A DNA stretch of 64,000 nt from Bacillota bacterium (GCA_017460805.1 JAFUAF010000030.1:32085-96084); one strand, 5' to 3'. Counted from the stretch's first letter, positions 7,985 to 15,388 are shown. Translations and numbers: made by a program. Notes: a model not told the origin generated them from the letters alone.

Positions 7985-8401
7985 TTATATTAAGCTGATA
8001 TTTTCTTTTTCAAAAATATCGTTTTTCAGTTCATAACCGAAGGTGTTTTCCGCCCTGCCATTTAAGACGGAAGTTATAAGATAAGAATACACGGGCAGGG
8101 CGTGTATTTGGTCATACTCGGACGGTACGGCGGGATGATCGGGGTGCGAATGATAAAACCCGACTATATCAAGCCCGTTTGCCCTTGCGTACAACTCGCC
8201 TTTCATCATATCCTCGGCGGTGATAAGAAAGCGGTGATATTCCTCGCCTGCGCCAAAGTTGTTTACAATACTTTTTATGGAATGTGCAAATTTTTTGCCG
8301 TTTTCCATACTTCCGAAAATTATGCCACAGCACTCAAAAGGATAGCTATTCGCGGCTTCTTCCTCTATTTTTTCAAGAAGATGTCTGTTGATGAAGATCA
8401 T
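7985..8401 (-). CDS. JAMM/MPN+ metalloprotease (Mec+-like)
   Basis: 138-aa single-domain JAMM zinc peptidase. E23 (YPFECCG), H84 and H86 (FYHSHPDHP), S94 and D97 (SEYD) make the full E...HxH-x7-S-x2-D signature, so it should be active. Family members act at the C-terminus of ubiquitin-like sulfur carriers: Mec+ of mycobacteria releases cysteine from CysO, HcyD of Wolinella trims HcyS. Here it lies between the cysM-like gene (29-bp overlap, ribosome site GGGAGGACTTAA inside that gene) and the fused carrier. Plausible jobs are cutting the fusion after GG at residue 90 and/or releasing cysteine from the charged carrier. Confidence 0.93.
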   Translation of the reverse strand: MIFINRHLLEKIEEEAANSYPFECCGIIFGSMENGKKFAHSIKSIVNNFGAGEEYHRFLITAEDMMKGELYARANGLDIVGFYHSHPDHPAVPSEYDQIHALPVYSYLITSVLNGRAENTFGYELKNDIFEKENISLI

Positions 8402-9296
8402 TTAAGTCCTCCCACAGCGGCTCGGAAAAATAACGTGTGCCGCTGTCACAAAGTATAGTCACAATGACCGAATTATCGGGTACTTCTTCGGCAAGCCTTG
8501 CCGCTGCCTCGACATTTGCGCCCGCACTTATGCCCACAAAAAGCCCTGCCTCGCGCACAAGCCGCCTGCACATTTTATAAGCAGCTTCGGTGCTTATGTC
8601 TATGCGTTTATCGACCAATGACGGGTCGAAAATATCGGGCTGCATTGTAGCATCAAGGCTTTTAAAACCCTCAATGCCGTGAAAAGGCGAATCGGGCTGA
8701 ACGATAACGGTTTTTATATCGGGTCTCAGTTCCTTTAATTTAAGGCTTGAACCCGTAAAAGTACCCGTTGTGCCCGTTCCCGCCACAAAATGCGTTATAC
8801 GCTCCTCGGTCTGATACCATATCTCCTCCGCAGTTGTCTTGTAATGCGCTATAAGGTTGGCGCGGTTGCTGTACTGGTCGGGATAGAAGTATTTTTCGGG
8901 GTCTGCGGCGGCTATGCTTTTGGCAGTAACTATCGCACCGTCAATGCCCTCTAAGGGTTCGGTCTCTATTATCCTTGCGCCGTAAGCACGCAAAAGCCGT
9001 TTTCGCTCTATACAGGCATTTGCAGGGATACAAAGCTTCACTTTATAGCCCAGAGCTGCACCCATCATCGCAAAGGCAATGCCCGTGTTGCCGCTTGTGG
9101 CATCTATTATGGTCTTGTCTTTGGTCAAAAGACCGCGTTCAATGCCGTCAAGCAGCATTTCTTTGGCCGCTCTGTCCTTTACCGAACCGCTGGGGTTCAT
9201 AAACTCTGCCTTTGCGTATATTTTTATATTTCGCTGTGTATTCAAAAATTTCAGCCGTATCAGCGGTGTATTTCCAACAAAATCAAGTATACTCAT
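8373..9296 (-). CDS. CysM-like PLP cysteine synthase
   Basis: Fold-type II PLP enzyme of the cysteine synthase/CBS family, 307 aa. K40 in NPSGSVKDR binds PLP, DATSGNTGIAF (near 66-75) binds the acceptor carboxylate, and GTGTTGTFTG near residue 160 holds the phosphate. It differs clearly from the cysK product of the same island, and its neighbours (JAMM protease, carrier-E1-rhodanese) match the mycobacterial CysM-CysO-Mec set, in which CysM uses thiocarboxylated CysO as sulfur donor. Use of protein thiocarboxylate is therefore inferred; free sulfide remains possible. The ATG follows the upstream regulator stop by four bases with no ribosome site, suggesting translation by re-initiation. Confidence 0.9.
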   Translation of the reverse strand: MSILDFVGNTPLIRLKFLNTQRNIKIYAKAEFMNPSGSVKDRAAKEMLLDGIERGLLTKDKTIIDATSGNTGIAFAMMGAALGYKVKLCIPANACIERKRLLRAYGARIIETEPLEGIDGAIVTAKSIAAADPEKYFYPDQYSNRANLIAHYKTTAEEIWYQTEERITHFVAGTGTTGTFTGSSLKLKELRPDIKTVIVQPDSPFHGIEGFKSLDATMQPDIFDPSLVDKRIDISTEAAYKMCRRLVREAGLFVGISAGANVEAAARLAEEVPDNSVIVTILCDSGTRYFSEPLWEDLNDLHQQTSS

Positions 9297-9300
9297 AGTT

Positions 9301-10323
9301 TTAAATATAGTAGTTATAGTTATCGGGTATTCTGTAATCCGAGGGGGTTATGCCGTATTTCTTCTTAAAGAGTCTTGAAAAATACCCCATATCCTTATAA
9401 TCAAGCCTTTCTGCAATATCGGTGATTTTAAGGTTAGTATTTCGCAAAAGCCAGGCCGCACGGCGCAGTTTCACATTTGTCAGATAGTCCACAAAACGCT
9501 GTTGTGTATGCGCCGTAAATACTGTACTTAAATAGGAACTGTTCATATACAGGCTTGCGGCTATGCTTTTTTGTTTAAGGTCGCTTTCGGGATTATTAAG
9601 TATGTACAAAATAACCTTCAGTATTTTATCATTCTGCACCGCGGGATAAAGTTCCGAAAAATCATCAAAAAAATCTGTAAGAGAAGTTAAAAAAAACTGT
9701 TTAGTACCAATATTTTCGTTATGGATAAAAATATCCTCTTTATTGATATACAAATCGAGCCATTCGTTTTTTTCAAAAATCGTTTCGGCTATATTTTCAA
9801 GCAGTTCCTTTGCCGTCCTGTCGGAGATTTCTTTTTCGGATGAAGTGCTGTATACTTTTTCCGCCGTTTCGTTTATTCTTTTTAAAAAGTTATTATCCTG
9901 CGAACAAAACAGCTGTGACAGTTCGCTTGCATACACATTTATATCATCACGATAGTTTGTGACAGTACGGCGCAGTCTTTCCAGCGTTTCGATAAAACTT
10001 TGCTTTTCAAAGGGCAGTACAAAATAGTCGTTTGTATGGTTGATTATGCACTTTCGCGCATTTTCAAGCGTAAGTTCTTCGCTGACCGCGATAATATTGT
10101 GACAGCCTCGGTCTTTCAGCTCTTTTATAAAACTGTCAAACCCCGTATCAAAAAGTTCCGTTACGATCAGATCGAAGCTCCCCTTTTCCGCGGTCTGTAA
10201 GGCCGATTTTATATCGTGCGCCGCGGCAGCAAGTTCAAAACCCGTTTGTTCTCCCCAAATATCAAGTGTCTGAAGCTCAAAAAGCAATTTAGTGTTTTTG
10301 GCTGCAAGTAAGGTTTTATACAT
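9301..10323 (-). CDS. AraC-type regulator with degenerate receiver domain
   Basis: 340 aa. Residues 1-120 have the pattern of a response-regulator receiver, but the acidic pair near the N-terminus is missing (KTLLAAKNTK), the phospho-acceptor position in DLIVTELF is Glu rather than Asp, and the usual KP lysine is replaced in FVLPFEKQ. Residues 120-240 are a helical linker. Residues 240-340 hold two AraC helix-turn-helix motifs (KSIAASLYMNSSYLSTVF; ITDIAERLDYKDMGYFSRLF, KKYGITPSDYR). It probably does not depend on phosphorylation and may sense something else or act constitutively. Start ATG 10323 after GGGAGGAGATCTTT. It sits inside the cysteine operon between the Rrf2 regulator and the cysM-like gene, so a role in sulfur regulation is likely but unproved. 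Confidence 0.85.
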   Translation of the reverse strand: MYKTLLAAKNTKLLFELQTLDIWGEQTGFELAAAAHDIKSALQTAEKGSFDLIVTELFDTGFDSFIKELKDRGCHNIIAVSEELTLENARKCIINHTNDYFVLPFEKQSFIETLERLRRTVTNYRDDINVYASELSQLFCSQDNNFLKRINETAEKVYSTSSEKEISDRTAKELLENIAETIFEKNEWLDLYINKEDIFIHNENIGTKQFFLTSLTDFFDDFSELYPAVQNDKILKVILYILNNPESDLKQKSIAASLYMNSSYLSTVFTAHTQQRFVDYLTNVKLRRAAWLLRNTNLKITDIAERLDYKDMGYFSRLFKKKYGITPSDYRIPDNYNYYI

Positions 10324-10337
10324 AAAGATCTCCTCCC

Positions 10338-10748
10338 TTAGATGCAATAATCGTATACACCCTCCAGTGCTTTTTCGTGCTCTATCAGATCGTATATGGT
10401 CGTATTGTCAAGATAGCCGTTAAGTGTTCTGCACAATCCGTCCCAGAATACCGAAAGCGAATTGATATTTTCTATATAATCGGATGATATTTCGCCCTCT
10501 GTCAAGCGTATTACCTCACCCAGAGAATAATTTTTTGCAGACCTTGCAAGATGATAACCGCCCTCGGGGCCTCTGCGGCTTTTTATAAAACCCGCTTTGC
10601 AAAGTGCGCTGCCTATCTGTTCAAGATATTTTACGGAAATACCCTCTTTTTCGGCAACTTCTTTTATGGTTATATTGCCGCTGTCGCCTTTTTTTGCAAC
10701 GGCGACAAGCAGCATTATCGCATATATCGTTTTTCGTGAAAGTTTCAT
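10338..10748 (-). CDS. Rrf2-family repressor, CymR-like
   Basis: 136-aa winged-helix protein: KLSRKTIYAIMLLVAVAKKG, ITIKEVAEKEGISVKYLEQIGSALCKAGFIKSRRGPEGGYHLA and a C-terminal dimerisation helix. It lacks the clustered cysteines that ligate Fe-S in IscR, which fits CymR, the Bacillota master repressor of cysteine metabolism that uses CysK as corepressor. The gene follows cysK by 19 bp on the same strand, strengthening the CymR reading. Start ATG 10748 (MKLSRK) chosen; a TTG three codons upstream is possible. A repeated TAGGTNNATW sequence at two sulfur promoters of this island is a candidate operator. Confidence 0.88.
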   Translation of the reverse strand: MKLSRKTIYAIMLLVAVAKKGDSGNITIKEVAEKEGISVKYLEQIGSALCKAGFIKSRRGPEGGYHLARSAKNYSLGEVIRLTEGEISSDYIENINSLSVFWDGLCRTLNGYLDNTTIYDLIEHEKALEGVYDYCI

Positions 10749-10767
10749 CCAAATCAACCTTTACAAA

Positions 10768-11709
10768 TCAGTCTTTGTCACCAAACAGCGGTGTGGAAAG
10801 GTATCTGTCGCCCGAATCGGGAAGCAGAACAACAATAGTTTTTCCTTTGTTTTCTTCTCTTGCGGCAAGTATCTCCGCCGCTTTTAATGCCGCACCTGCG
10901 GAAATGCCCACAAGTACACCCTCGCTGACAGCGAATTTTTTGCCCTCTTCAAAGGCATCGTCGTTGTCTATGGCAATTACTTCGTCATAGATCTTTGTGT
11001 TCAGTACATCGGGTACGAAGCCTGCACCGATACCCTGTATCTTATGCGCACCGGGTGTGCCCTTTGTAAGTACGGGGCTTGCGGACGGTTCTACCGCAAC
11101 TATTTTTACATCGGGCTTTTTCTCTTTGAGGTATTCGCCGACACCCGTTACCGTACCGCCCGTACCTACGCCCGCAACAAAAATATCCACCTTGCCTTCT
11201 GTCTGTTCCCATATCTCGGGGCCTGTTGTTGCCTTGTGTACAGCGGGATTGGCAGGATTGGAGAACTGTCCCAAAATAACGGAACCCTCTATCTGCTCGT
11301 TAAGTTCGTTTGCTTTTGCGATAGCACCTTTCATACCGAGTTTTCCCTCTGTAAGCACAAGTTCCGCGCCGTAAGCTTTTAAAAGATTTCTTCTTTCAAC
11401 GCTCATTGTTTCGGGAAGAGTAAGTACAGCCTTGTAGCCCTTTGCGGCTGCGACTGCGGCAAGACCTATGCCTGTGTTGCCCGATGTGGGTTCAATAATT
11501 GTTGCTCCGGGCTTTAAAATGCCTTTTTTCTCCGCATCTTCTATCATTGCAAGGGCGATCCTGTCCTTTACCGAACCTGCGGGGTTGAGGTATTCCAGCT
11601 TTGCCAGAAGGGTCACATTTTTGATGTCCGCCTTTTCGGCATACCTGCTTATTTCAAGAATAGGTGTGTTTCCTATCAGTTCCAATGCACTTTTTTTGAT
11701 TATGCTCAT
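10768..11709 (-). CDS. cysK: O-acetylserine sulfhydrylase CysK
   Basis: Converts O-acetylserine and sulfide to cysteine. 313 aa, normal for CysK. PLP lysine K48 in [23 protein letters not shown] (74-84), [12 protein letters not shown] near residue 175, and a C-terminal [15 protein letters not shown] stretch. Ribosome site AAGGAGAATGTAAA. First gene of the operon that runs on through the CymR-like repressor, AraC-type regulator, cysM-like gene, JAMM, fused carrier, encapsulin and desulfurase. A consensus SigA promoter lies 50 bp upstream with candidate repressor sites flanking it. Confidence 0.97.
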   Translation of the reverse strand: MSIIKKSALELIGNTPILEISRYAEKADIKNVTLLAKLEYLNPAGSVKDRIALAMIEDAEKKGILKPGATIIEPTSGNTGIGLAAVAAAKGYKAVLTLPETMSVERRNLLKAYGAELVLTEGKLGMKGAIAKANELNEQIEGSVILGQFSNPANPAVHKATTGPEIWEQTEGKVDIFVAGVGTGGTVTGVGEYLKEKKPDVKIVAVEPSASPVLTKGTPGAHKIQGIGAGFVPDVLNTKIYDEVIAIDNDDAFEEGKKFAVSEGVLVGISAGAALKAAEILAAREENKGKTIVVLLPDSGDRYLSTPLFGDKD

Positions 11710-11741
11710 TTTACATTCTCCTTTATTTCATATCTGTTTAA

Positions 11742-11751
11742 TAGGTTTATT
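11742..11751. promoter_or_regulatory. TAGGTNNATW box 1, candidate CymR-like operator
   Basis: TAGGTTTATT just downstream of the cysK promoter -10, exactly 40 bp from the copy overlapping the -35. A third copy lies in the thioredoxin-metY operon promoter. Binding by the Rrf2 protein is inferred from recurrence and position. Confidence 0.4.
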
Positions 11752-11760
11752 GTTTACTCC

Positions 11761-11789
11761 ATTATATTCTTTATTCTGCTATAGGTCAA
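11761..11789 (-). promoter_or_regulatory. SigA promoter of cysK operon
   Basis: On the minus strand TTGACC (11784-11789), 17-bp spacer, TATAAT (11761-11766), followed by about 50 bases of leader before the cysK ATG. Confidence 0.85.
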
Positions 11790-11791
11790 TA
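11782..11791. promoter_or_regulatory. TAGGTNNATW box 2, candidate CymR-like operator
   Basis: TAGGTCAATA overlaps the -35 hexamer of the cysK promoter. Such a position fits repression by steric block. Confidence 0.4.
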
Positions 11792-11828
11792 TGAATTTTT
11801 TTAAAATTTTTTCATATATATATGTTTT

Positions 11829-13082
11829 TCATATATCTATGGGTAATTCCTTATTTATATATTCAAGTGCCTGCAAAAAATCATCAATTATATCACGTAT
11901 ATCCTCAATGCCGACACTCACCCTTATCATATCGTCATAAACGCCCGCTTTTTCGGCTTCTTCGGCGGTACTGTGGGCATATATGGTGGAAAAAGGGTGT
12001 ATCACAAGGGTTTTTGTATCACCTATATTGGTTATGTTTATGGCATATTTCAGCTTGTTTATAAATGCAAAAGCCCTCTCTTTGGTGTAAAGACGTATGG
12101 TAAGTATGCCGCCGCCGTTTTTGCCGAACTGTTTTTTTGCGGTGTCGTAATAGGGGCTTGTTATCAAAAGAGGATAATTTACCTCTTTTATACCTTTTTT
12201 CGGTTCCAATATCTCGGCAAGCCTTAAAGCGTTGCTGCAATGTCTTTCCATACGAAGCCCCAAAGTTTCAAGCCCCAATGTGTTAAAAAATGCGTTTATG
12301 GGGCTTAAACAGCAGCCTATATTGCGGTAGGTATCATTTCGCAGCTTTGCGGTATAAGCAAATTTGCCGAATTTTAAATACTCTTTCATAACAGGGTATT
12401 TTTCGGCGCTCCATTTAAAATTGCCGCTGTCCGTTATAATACCGCTGACCGAATTGCTGCTGCCGTTTATGTACTTTGACGAGGAGTTGATTATTATATC
12501 AGCCCCAAGGTCAATGCCTTTTATCATAAATGCCGTAGCGGTCGTATTGTCGAGTATCAGCGGAAGTCCGTAAGAGTGTACAAGCTTTGCCGCCGTTTCT
12601 ACATCCGTTACATCAAGTTTGGGGTTGCCTATGGTCTCCGCGAAAACGGCTTTTGTGTTTTCGTTTATCAGCGGTTTTAGCTCTTCTTCCGTAATGTCGG
12701 TGACATAATGGGTTTTTATGCCAAAATTTTCAAGGTCACGGAAAAGGTCTATCGTACCGCCGAAAACCGAGGATTTGGAAATTATTTCATCCCCCGTTTT
12801 AAGTATATTCAAAAACGCTGCCGTTATCGCCGCCATACCGGACGACACCGCAACAGATGCAAGACCGTTTTCGAGAAAAGTTATTCGTTTTTCAAATGCC
12901 GCAACGGTCGGGTTGCTTATGCGTGAATAGGCAAATCCCGCCGCTTGGTTATGAAAAATCTTTTCTATTTTTTCCGCGCTCTCCTGACCGAAAGCGCTGG
13001 ATTGATAGATAGGGGTAAGTGTTGCACCTGTGTTTTTGTCGCCGTCAAAATCGCCGTGAAGCAATGCTGTCTCAAAATTCAT
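11829..13082 (-). CDS. MetY-like O-acetylhomoserine sulfhydrylase
   Basis: Cys/Met-metabolism PLP enzyme (fold type I), 417 aa. Features are PIYQSSAFG near residue 25, YSRISNPTVAAFEKRI near 52-67, SSGMAAITAAF, DNTTATAF near 178-185 and the PLP lysine K203 in SSSKYING. The length and internal insert fit MetY (O-acetylhomoserine + sulfide to homocysteine) better than cystathionine gamma-synthase or beta-lyase. It is the last gene of an operon containing a ThiS-like carrier, its E1, a TusA-like protein, a JAMM protease and thioredoxin. In Wolinella succinogenes MetY takes sulfur from the HcyS thiocarboxylate, and this cluster repeats that set. The exact acceptor is inferred. Confidence 0.85.
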   Translation of the reverse strand: MNFETALLHGDFDGDKNTGATLTPIYQSSAFGQESAEKIEKIFHNQAAGFAYSRISNPTVAAFEKRITFLENGLASVAVSSGMAAITAAFLNILKTGDEIISKSSVFGGTIDLFRDLENFGIKTHYVTDITEEELKPLINENTKAVFAETIGNPKLDVTDVETAAKLVHSYGLPLILDNTTATAFMIKGIDLGADIIINSSSKYINGSSNSVSGIITDSGNFKWSAEKYPVMKEYLKFGKFAYTAKLRNDTYRNIGCCLSPINAFFNTLGLETLGLRMERHCSNALRLAEILEPKKGIKEVNYPLLITSPYYDTAKKQFGKNGGGILTIRLYTKERAFAFINKLKYAINITNIGDTKTLVIHPFSTIYAHSTAEEAEKAGVYDDMIRVSVGIEDIRDIIDDFLQALEYINKELPIDI

Positions 13083-13094
13083 CTGCGCACCCCC

Positions 13095-13919
13095 TTACAG
13101 GTTTTGTCCGTGTTGAGCCTCGGCACATTCCTGCTGCTCATAATCTATAAGCTCGGTAATGGTGGGTTCATCGCCGCAGACCGCACAGTTATGTACTTTA
13201 TTCGGCAGTTTTATCGTTCGGAATTCCATTTTCAGCGCATCGAACGTCAAAAGTTTGCCCGTAAGCAATTCTCCCACACCCGTGATGTATTTTACAGCTT
13301 CCATTGCCTGTAAACTGCCTATAACACCGCCCATTGCGCCTATAACACCTGCCTGTTTGCAGGTGGGAACAGCATCCTTGGGAGGGGGATTTTTGAACAC
13401 ACACCTGTAACAAGGTCCTTGGTCGGGCACATAAGTCATAAGCTGACCTTTAAAGCGTATTATGCCCGCGTGTGAAAACGGCTTTTTTGCCATAACACAA
13501 GCATCATTTATCAAAAACTTCGCAGGGAAATTGTCCGTGCCGTCTATAATAAAATCATAGTCCTTTATAAGATCTTGTATAGTCTCGGAGTCCACAAAAA
13601 TGCGGTAGGTATTCACTTTGACATCGGGGTTCATGGCTTCCATAGTTTCTTTTGCGGACTGAACTTTTGCCTTGCCTACATCAGCCGTTGAATGGATTAT
13701 CTGCCTTTGCAGGTTTGAAAGGTCTACCTCGTCCGCATCCGCAATGCCGATAGTTCCTACACCAGCCGCCGCAAGATACATTGCCGCAGGCGCACCCAGA
13801 CCGCCTGCACCGATAATAAGCACCTTTGCATTAAGCAGTTTTTTCTGACCTTTAACGCCTATCTCTTTTAAGATTATATGTCTTGAATATCTTTCAAGCT
13901 GTTCGTTGGTAAATGCCAT
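13095..13919 (-). CDS. ThiF/MoeB/HesA-family E1-like adenylyltransferase (HcyF-like)
   Basis: 274-aa ATP-dependent enzyme that adenylates the C-terminal glycine of a ubiquitin-like sulfur carrier. ATP site GAGGLGAPAAMYLAA near residue 37, ADEVDLSNLQRQIIHS near 61-76, DGTDNFPAKFLIND near 127, zinc-binding CYRC and CAVC pairs. Closely resembles the central domain of the fused protein at 6.5-8.0 kb but lacks its carrier and rhodanese parts. Its ATG overlaps the stop of the ThiS-like carrier by one base (TGATG), so carrier and E1 are translationally coupled. Confidence 0.93.
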   Translation of the reverse strand: MAFTNEQLERYSRHIILKEIGVKGQKKLLNAKVLIIGAGGLGAPAAMYLAAAGVGTIGIADADEVDLSNLQRQIIHSTADVGKAKVQSAKETMEAMNPDVKVNTYRIFVDSETIQDLIKDYDFIIDGTDNFPAKFLINDACVMAKKPFSHAGIIRFKGQLMTYVPDQGPCYRCVFKNPPPKDAVPTCKQAGVIGAMGGVIGSLQAMEAVKYITGVGELLTGKLLTFDALKMEFRTIKLPNKVHNCAVCGDEPTITELIDYEQQECAEAQHGQNL

Positions 13920-14125
13920 CAGCAGCCGCCTCCCATAAAGTAAAGAAATTCTATGCTGTCGCCGTCTTTTAATTTTATTTTGTCAAATTCTCTGACATCA
14001 TATAACTCGTCATTTACCGAAACGGTCACATATTCGGGAGTCTCCACCTTTTCCGTTTCCAAAACGGTGTTTATTGTTGCGGCATCATCATATTCTTTTG
14101 CCTGACCTTGGATAATTAAATTCAT
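13919..14125 (-). CDS. ThiS-like sulfur carrier with GGGC tail (HcyS-like)
   Basis: 68-aa beta-grasp carrier (MNLIIQGQ..., KLKDGDSIEFLYFMGGGC). ThiS and MoaD normally end in a bare Gly-Gly that is adenylated and turned into a thiocarboxylate. Here the last residues are G65-G66-G67-C68, so a terminal cysteine, possibly with a glycine, must be removed first. A JAMM protease two genes upstream is the obvious trimming enzyme, as HcyD trims HcyS in Wolinella. Start chosen at ATG 14125 after GAGAGGAATAAA; an earlier in-frame start adds eight unlikely residues. Confidence 0.9.
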   Translation of the reverse strand: MNLIIQGQAKEYDDAATINTVLETEKVETPEYVTVSVNDELYDVREFDKIKLKDGDSIEFLYFMGGGC

Positions 14126-14160
14126 TTTATTCCTCTCTTTCCGGAACAAGAAGCAAAATC

Positions 14161-14406
14161 TTATTCCTCTCCTTTTTCTACATACAATTCAAAAGTGCCG
14201 TTGCCGTTATCCTCAAGTTTAAGCACCTTATGACCCTCGTCTTTGAGTGAACGTGGAACATTCTGCACGGGTTCGCCGTCATTGAGGTGTACCTGCAATA
14301 TCTCTCCGACTTCTATTTCTTCCAGAGCGACCTTTGTTTTAACAAAAGTCACAGGACAATTAACATCTGTTATATCCACAAATTCATTTGCTTTTATTTC
14401 TGCCAT
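14161..14406 (-). CDS. TusA/SirA-like sulfurtransferase
   Basis: 81-aa protein with the TusA pattern VDITDVNCPVTFVKTKVALEEIEVGEILQVHL. C17 in the CP motif is the persulfide carrier; the usual CPxP is here CPVT. TusA relays persulfide sulfur from desulfurases to acceptors. Between the JAMM protease (1-bp gap) and the ThiS-like carrier it would be the sulfur donor to the activated carrier, a role proposed for the TusA-like member of the Wolinella cluster. Ribosome site AGGAGATATAAA. Confidence 0.88.
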   Translation of the reverse strand: MAEIKANEFVDITDVNCPVTFVKTKVALEEIEVGEILQVHLNDGEPVQNVPRSLKDEGHKVLKLEDNGNGTFELYVEKGEE

Positions 14407-14407
14407 T

Positions 14408-14827
14408 TTATATCTCCTCTATTTCCAAATTTTCTTTTTGAACTTCATTCCCCTCTATATGAAAGGAATTAAGTACGGGGTTTTCACTATCCATAAGGGA
14501 AAGTATCATATAGCTTGCATTTTTATCATAAGCAAGGCGCTTATCCTCTTCCGACGGTCTTGACGGGCTTTCGGGGTGAGAATGGAAATTTCCCAAAGGC
14601 TTTAAACCATTTGCGCGCATATCCTTTACCGCCGCAAGCTGGTCTTTGGGTGCCATTGTAAAATGCTCGTTTGAATGGTCGATATTTTCAAGCACATAGA
14701 CTTTTTTTATAACCCTCGTACCGTTTTCTTCCGTCCCGCCGATAAGCCCGCAGGCTTCTTCGGGAAAGACATCTTTCGCCGCTTCAAGTATTTCATTGTA
14801 TAGATCTTTGGGAAGTTTTATCCTCAC
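14408..14827 (-). CDS. JAMM/MPN+ metalloprotease (HcyD/Mec+-like)
   Basis: 139-aa zinc peptidase with complete signature: E24 (FPEEACG), H82 and H84 (NFHSHPESPSRPS), S92 and D95 (SEED). It is the second JAMM enzyme of the island, only distantly similar to the one at 8.0-8.4 kb. Its gene overlaps the thioredoxin stop by four bases (ATGA) and precedes tusA and the GGGC carrier, so removing the residues after the diglycine of that carrier is the simplest role. The two JAMM proteins presumably serve the two separate carriers. Confidence 0.92.
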   Translation of the reverse strand: MRIKLPKDLYNEILEAAKDVFPEEACGLIGGTEENGTRVIKKVYVLENIDHSNEHFTMAPKDQLAAVKDMRANGLKPLGNFHSHPESPSRPSEEDKRLAYDKNASYMILSLMDSENPVLNSFHIEGNEVQKENLEIEEI

Positions 14828-15135
14828 TGCAAAACCTCCTTTATTATTTCTTCAAGCTCGGTCTTTTTTACAACACCTCGTCTGCGGTCTGCTTCTTTGC
14901 CGTTTTTGAAGAAAACTATTGTGGGCGATGCAAGCACATTGTACTGCTCTGCAATTTTGCTGTCGGTGTTTACGTTGTACTTGCCGACTTTCAAATCGGG
15001 ATAGCTTTCATCCACCTCCGCCAATATCGGCGACATTCGCTTGCAGGGTATGCAGCTGTCGGAATAAAATTCAAGCAGTGCTGCATCGCAGGAAAGTATT
15101 TCGTTTTCAAAATTTTCATCGGTTATTTTTGTCAT
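14824..15135 (-). CDS. Thioredoxin-family protein
   Basis: 103-aa thioredoxin fold with redox site C28-I-P-C31 in EFYSDSCIPCKRMSPIL, the cis-proline stretch NVLASPTIVFFKNGKE and a C-terminal helix. CIPC differs from the classic CGPC. First gene of the second sulfur-carrier operon; it probably reduces persulfides or releases sulfur from carrier intermediates there. ATG 15135 follows AAAAAGGTGTAATC; an earlier in-frame start adds 16 unlikely residues. Confidence 0.9.
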   Translation of the reverse strand: MTKITDENFENEILSCDAALLEFYSDSCIPCKRMSPILAEVDESYPDLKVGKYNVNTDSKIAEQYNVLASPTIVFFKNGKEADRRRGVVKKTELEEIIKEVLQ

Positions 15136-15162
15136 GATTACACCTTTTTCATATTTGATTGG

Positions 15163-15172
15163 TAGGTAAATA
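15163..15172. promoter_or_regulatory. TAGGTNNATW box 3, candidate CymR-like operator
   Basis: TAGGTAAATA in the leader of the thioredoxin operon, same orientation as the two cysK copies. Confidence 0.35.
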
Positions 15173-15179
15173 GAATATA

Positions 15180-15208
15180 ACATAGCACCTAAAAAAAGTA
15201 AATATGAT
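15180..15208 (-). promoter_or_regulatory. Putative promoter of the thioredoxin-metY operon
   Basis: On the minus strand TTTACT, about 17 bases, then TATATT, 40-50 bases before the thioredoxin ATG. Only moderate match. Further upstream, a perfect 10-bp inverted repeat (ATTATAGTAA 15260-15269, TTACTATAAT 15289-15298) places TATAAT on each strand. Confidence 0.4.
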
Positions 15209-15351
15209 TTTTTTTGGTCGATGCGGAATATTTTTGCTATTTACGGCAGAAAAAATGCAATTATAGTAACAGAAATATAAAAAGTCCTTTACTATAATGC
15301 ACACGACTGCGTACAAGGAATAAAGCCGCTTTGCATCACGCAATCGGCGCA

Positions 15352-15388
15352 AAAAAAGGACTTCCCCGTTTTGGGAAAGCCCTTTTAA
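15352..15388 (-). terminator. Terminator after the 114-aa protein gene
   Basis: On the minus strand AAAAGGGCTTTCCC-AAAAC-GGGGAAGTCCTTTTTTT, a stable hairpin with a run of U directly after the stop at 15392. Confidence 0.85.
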
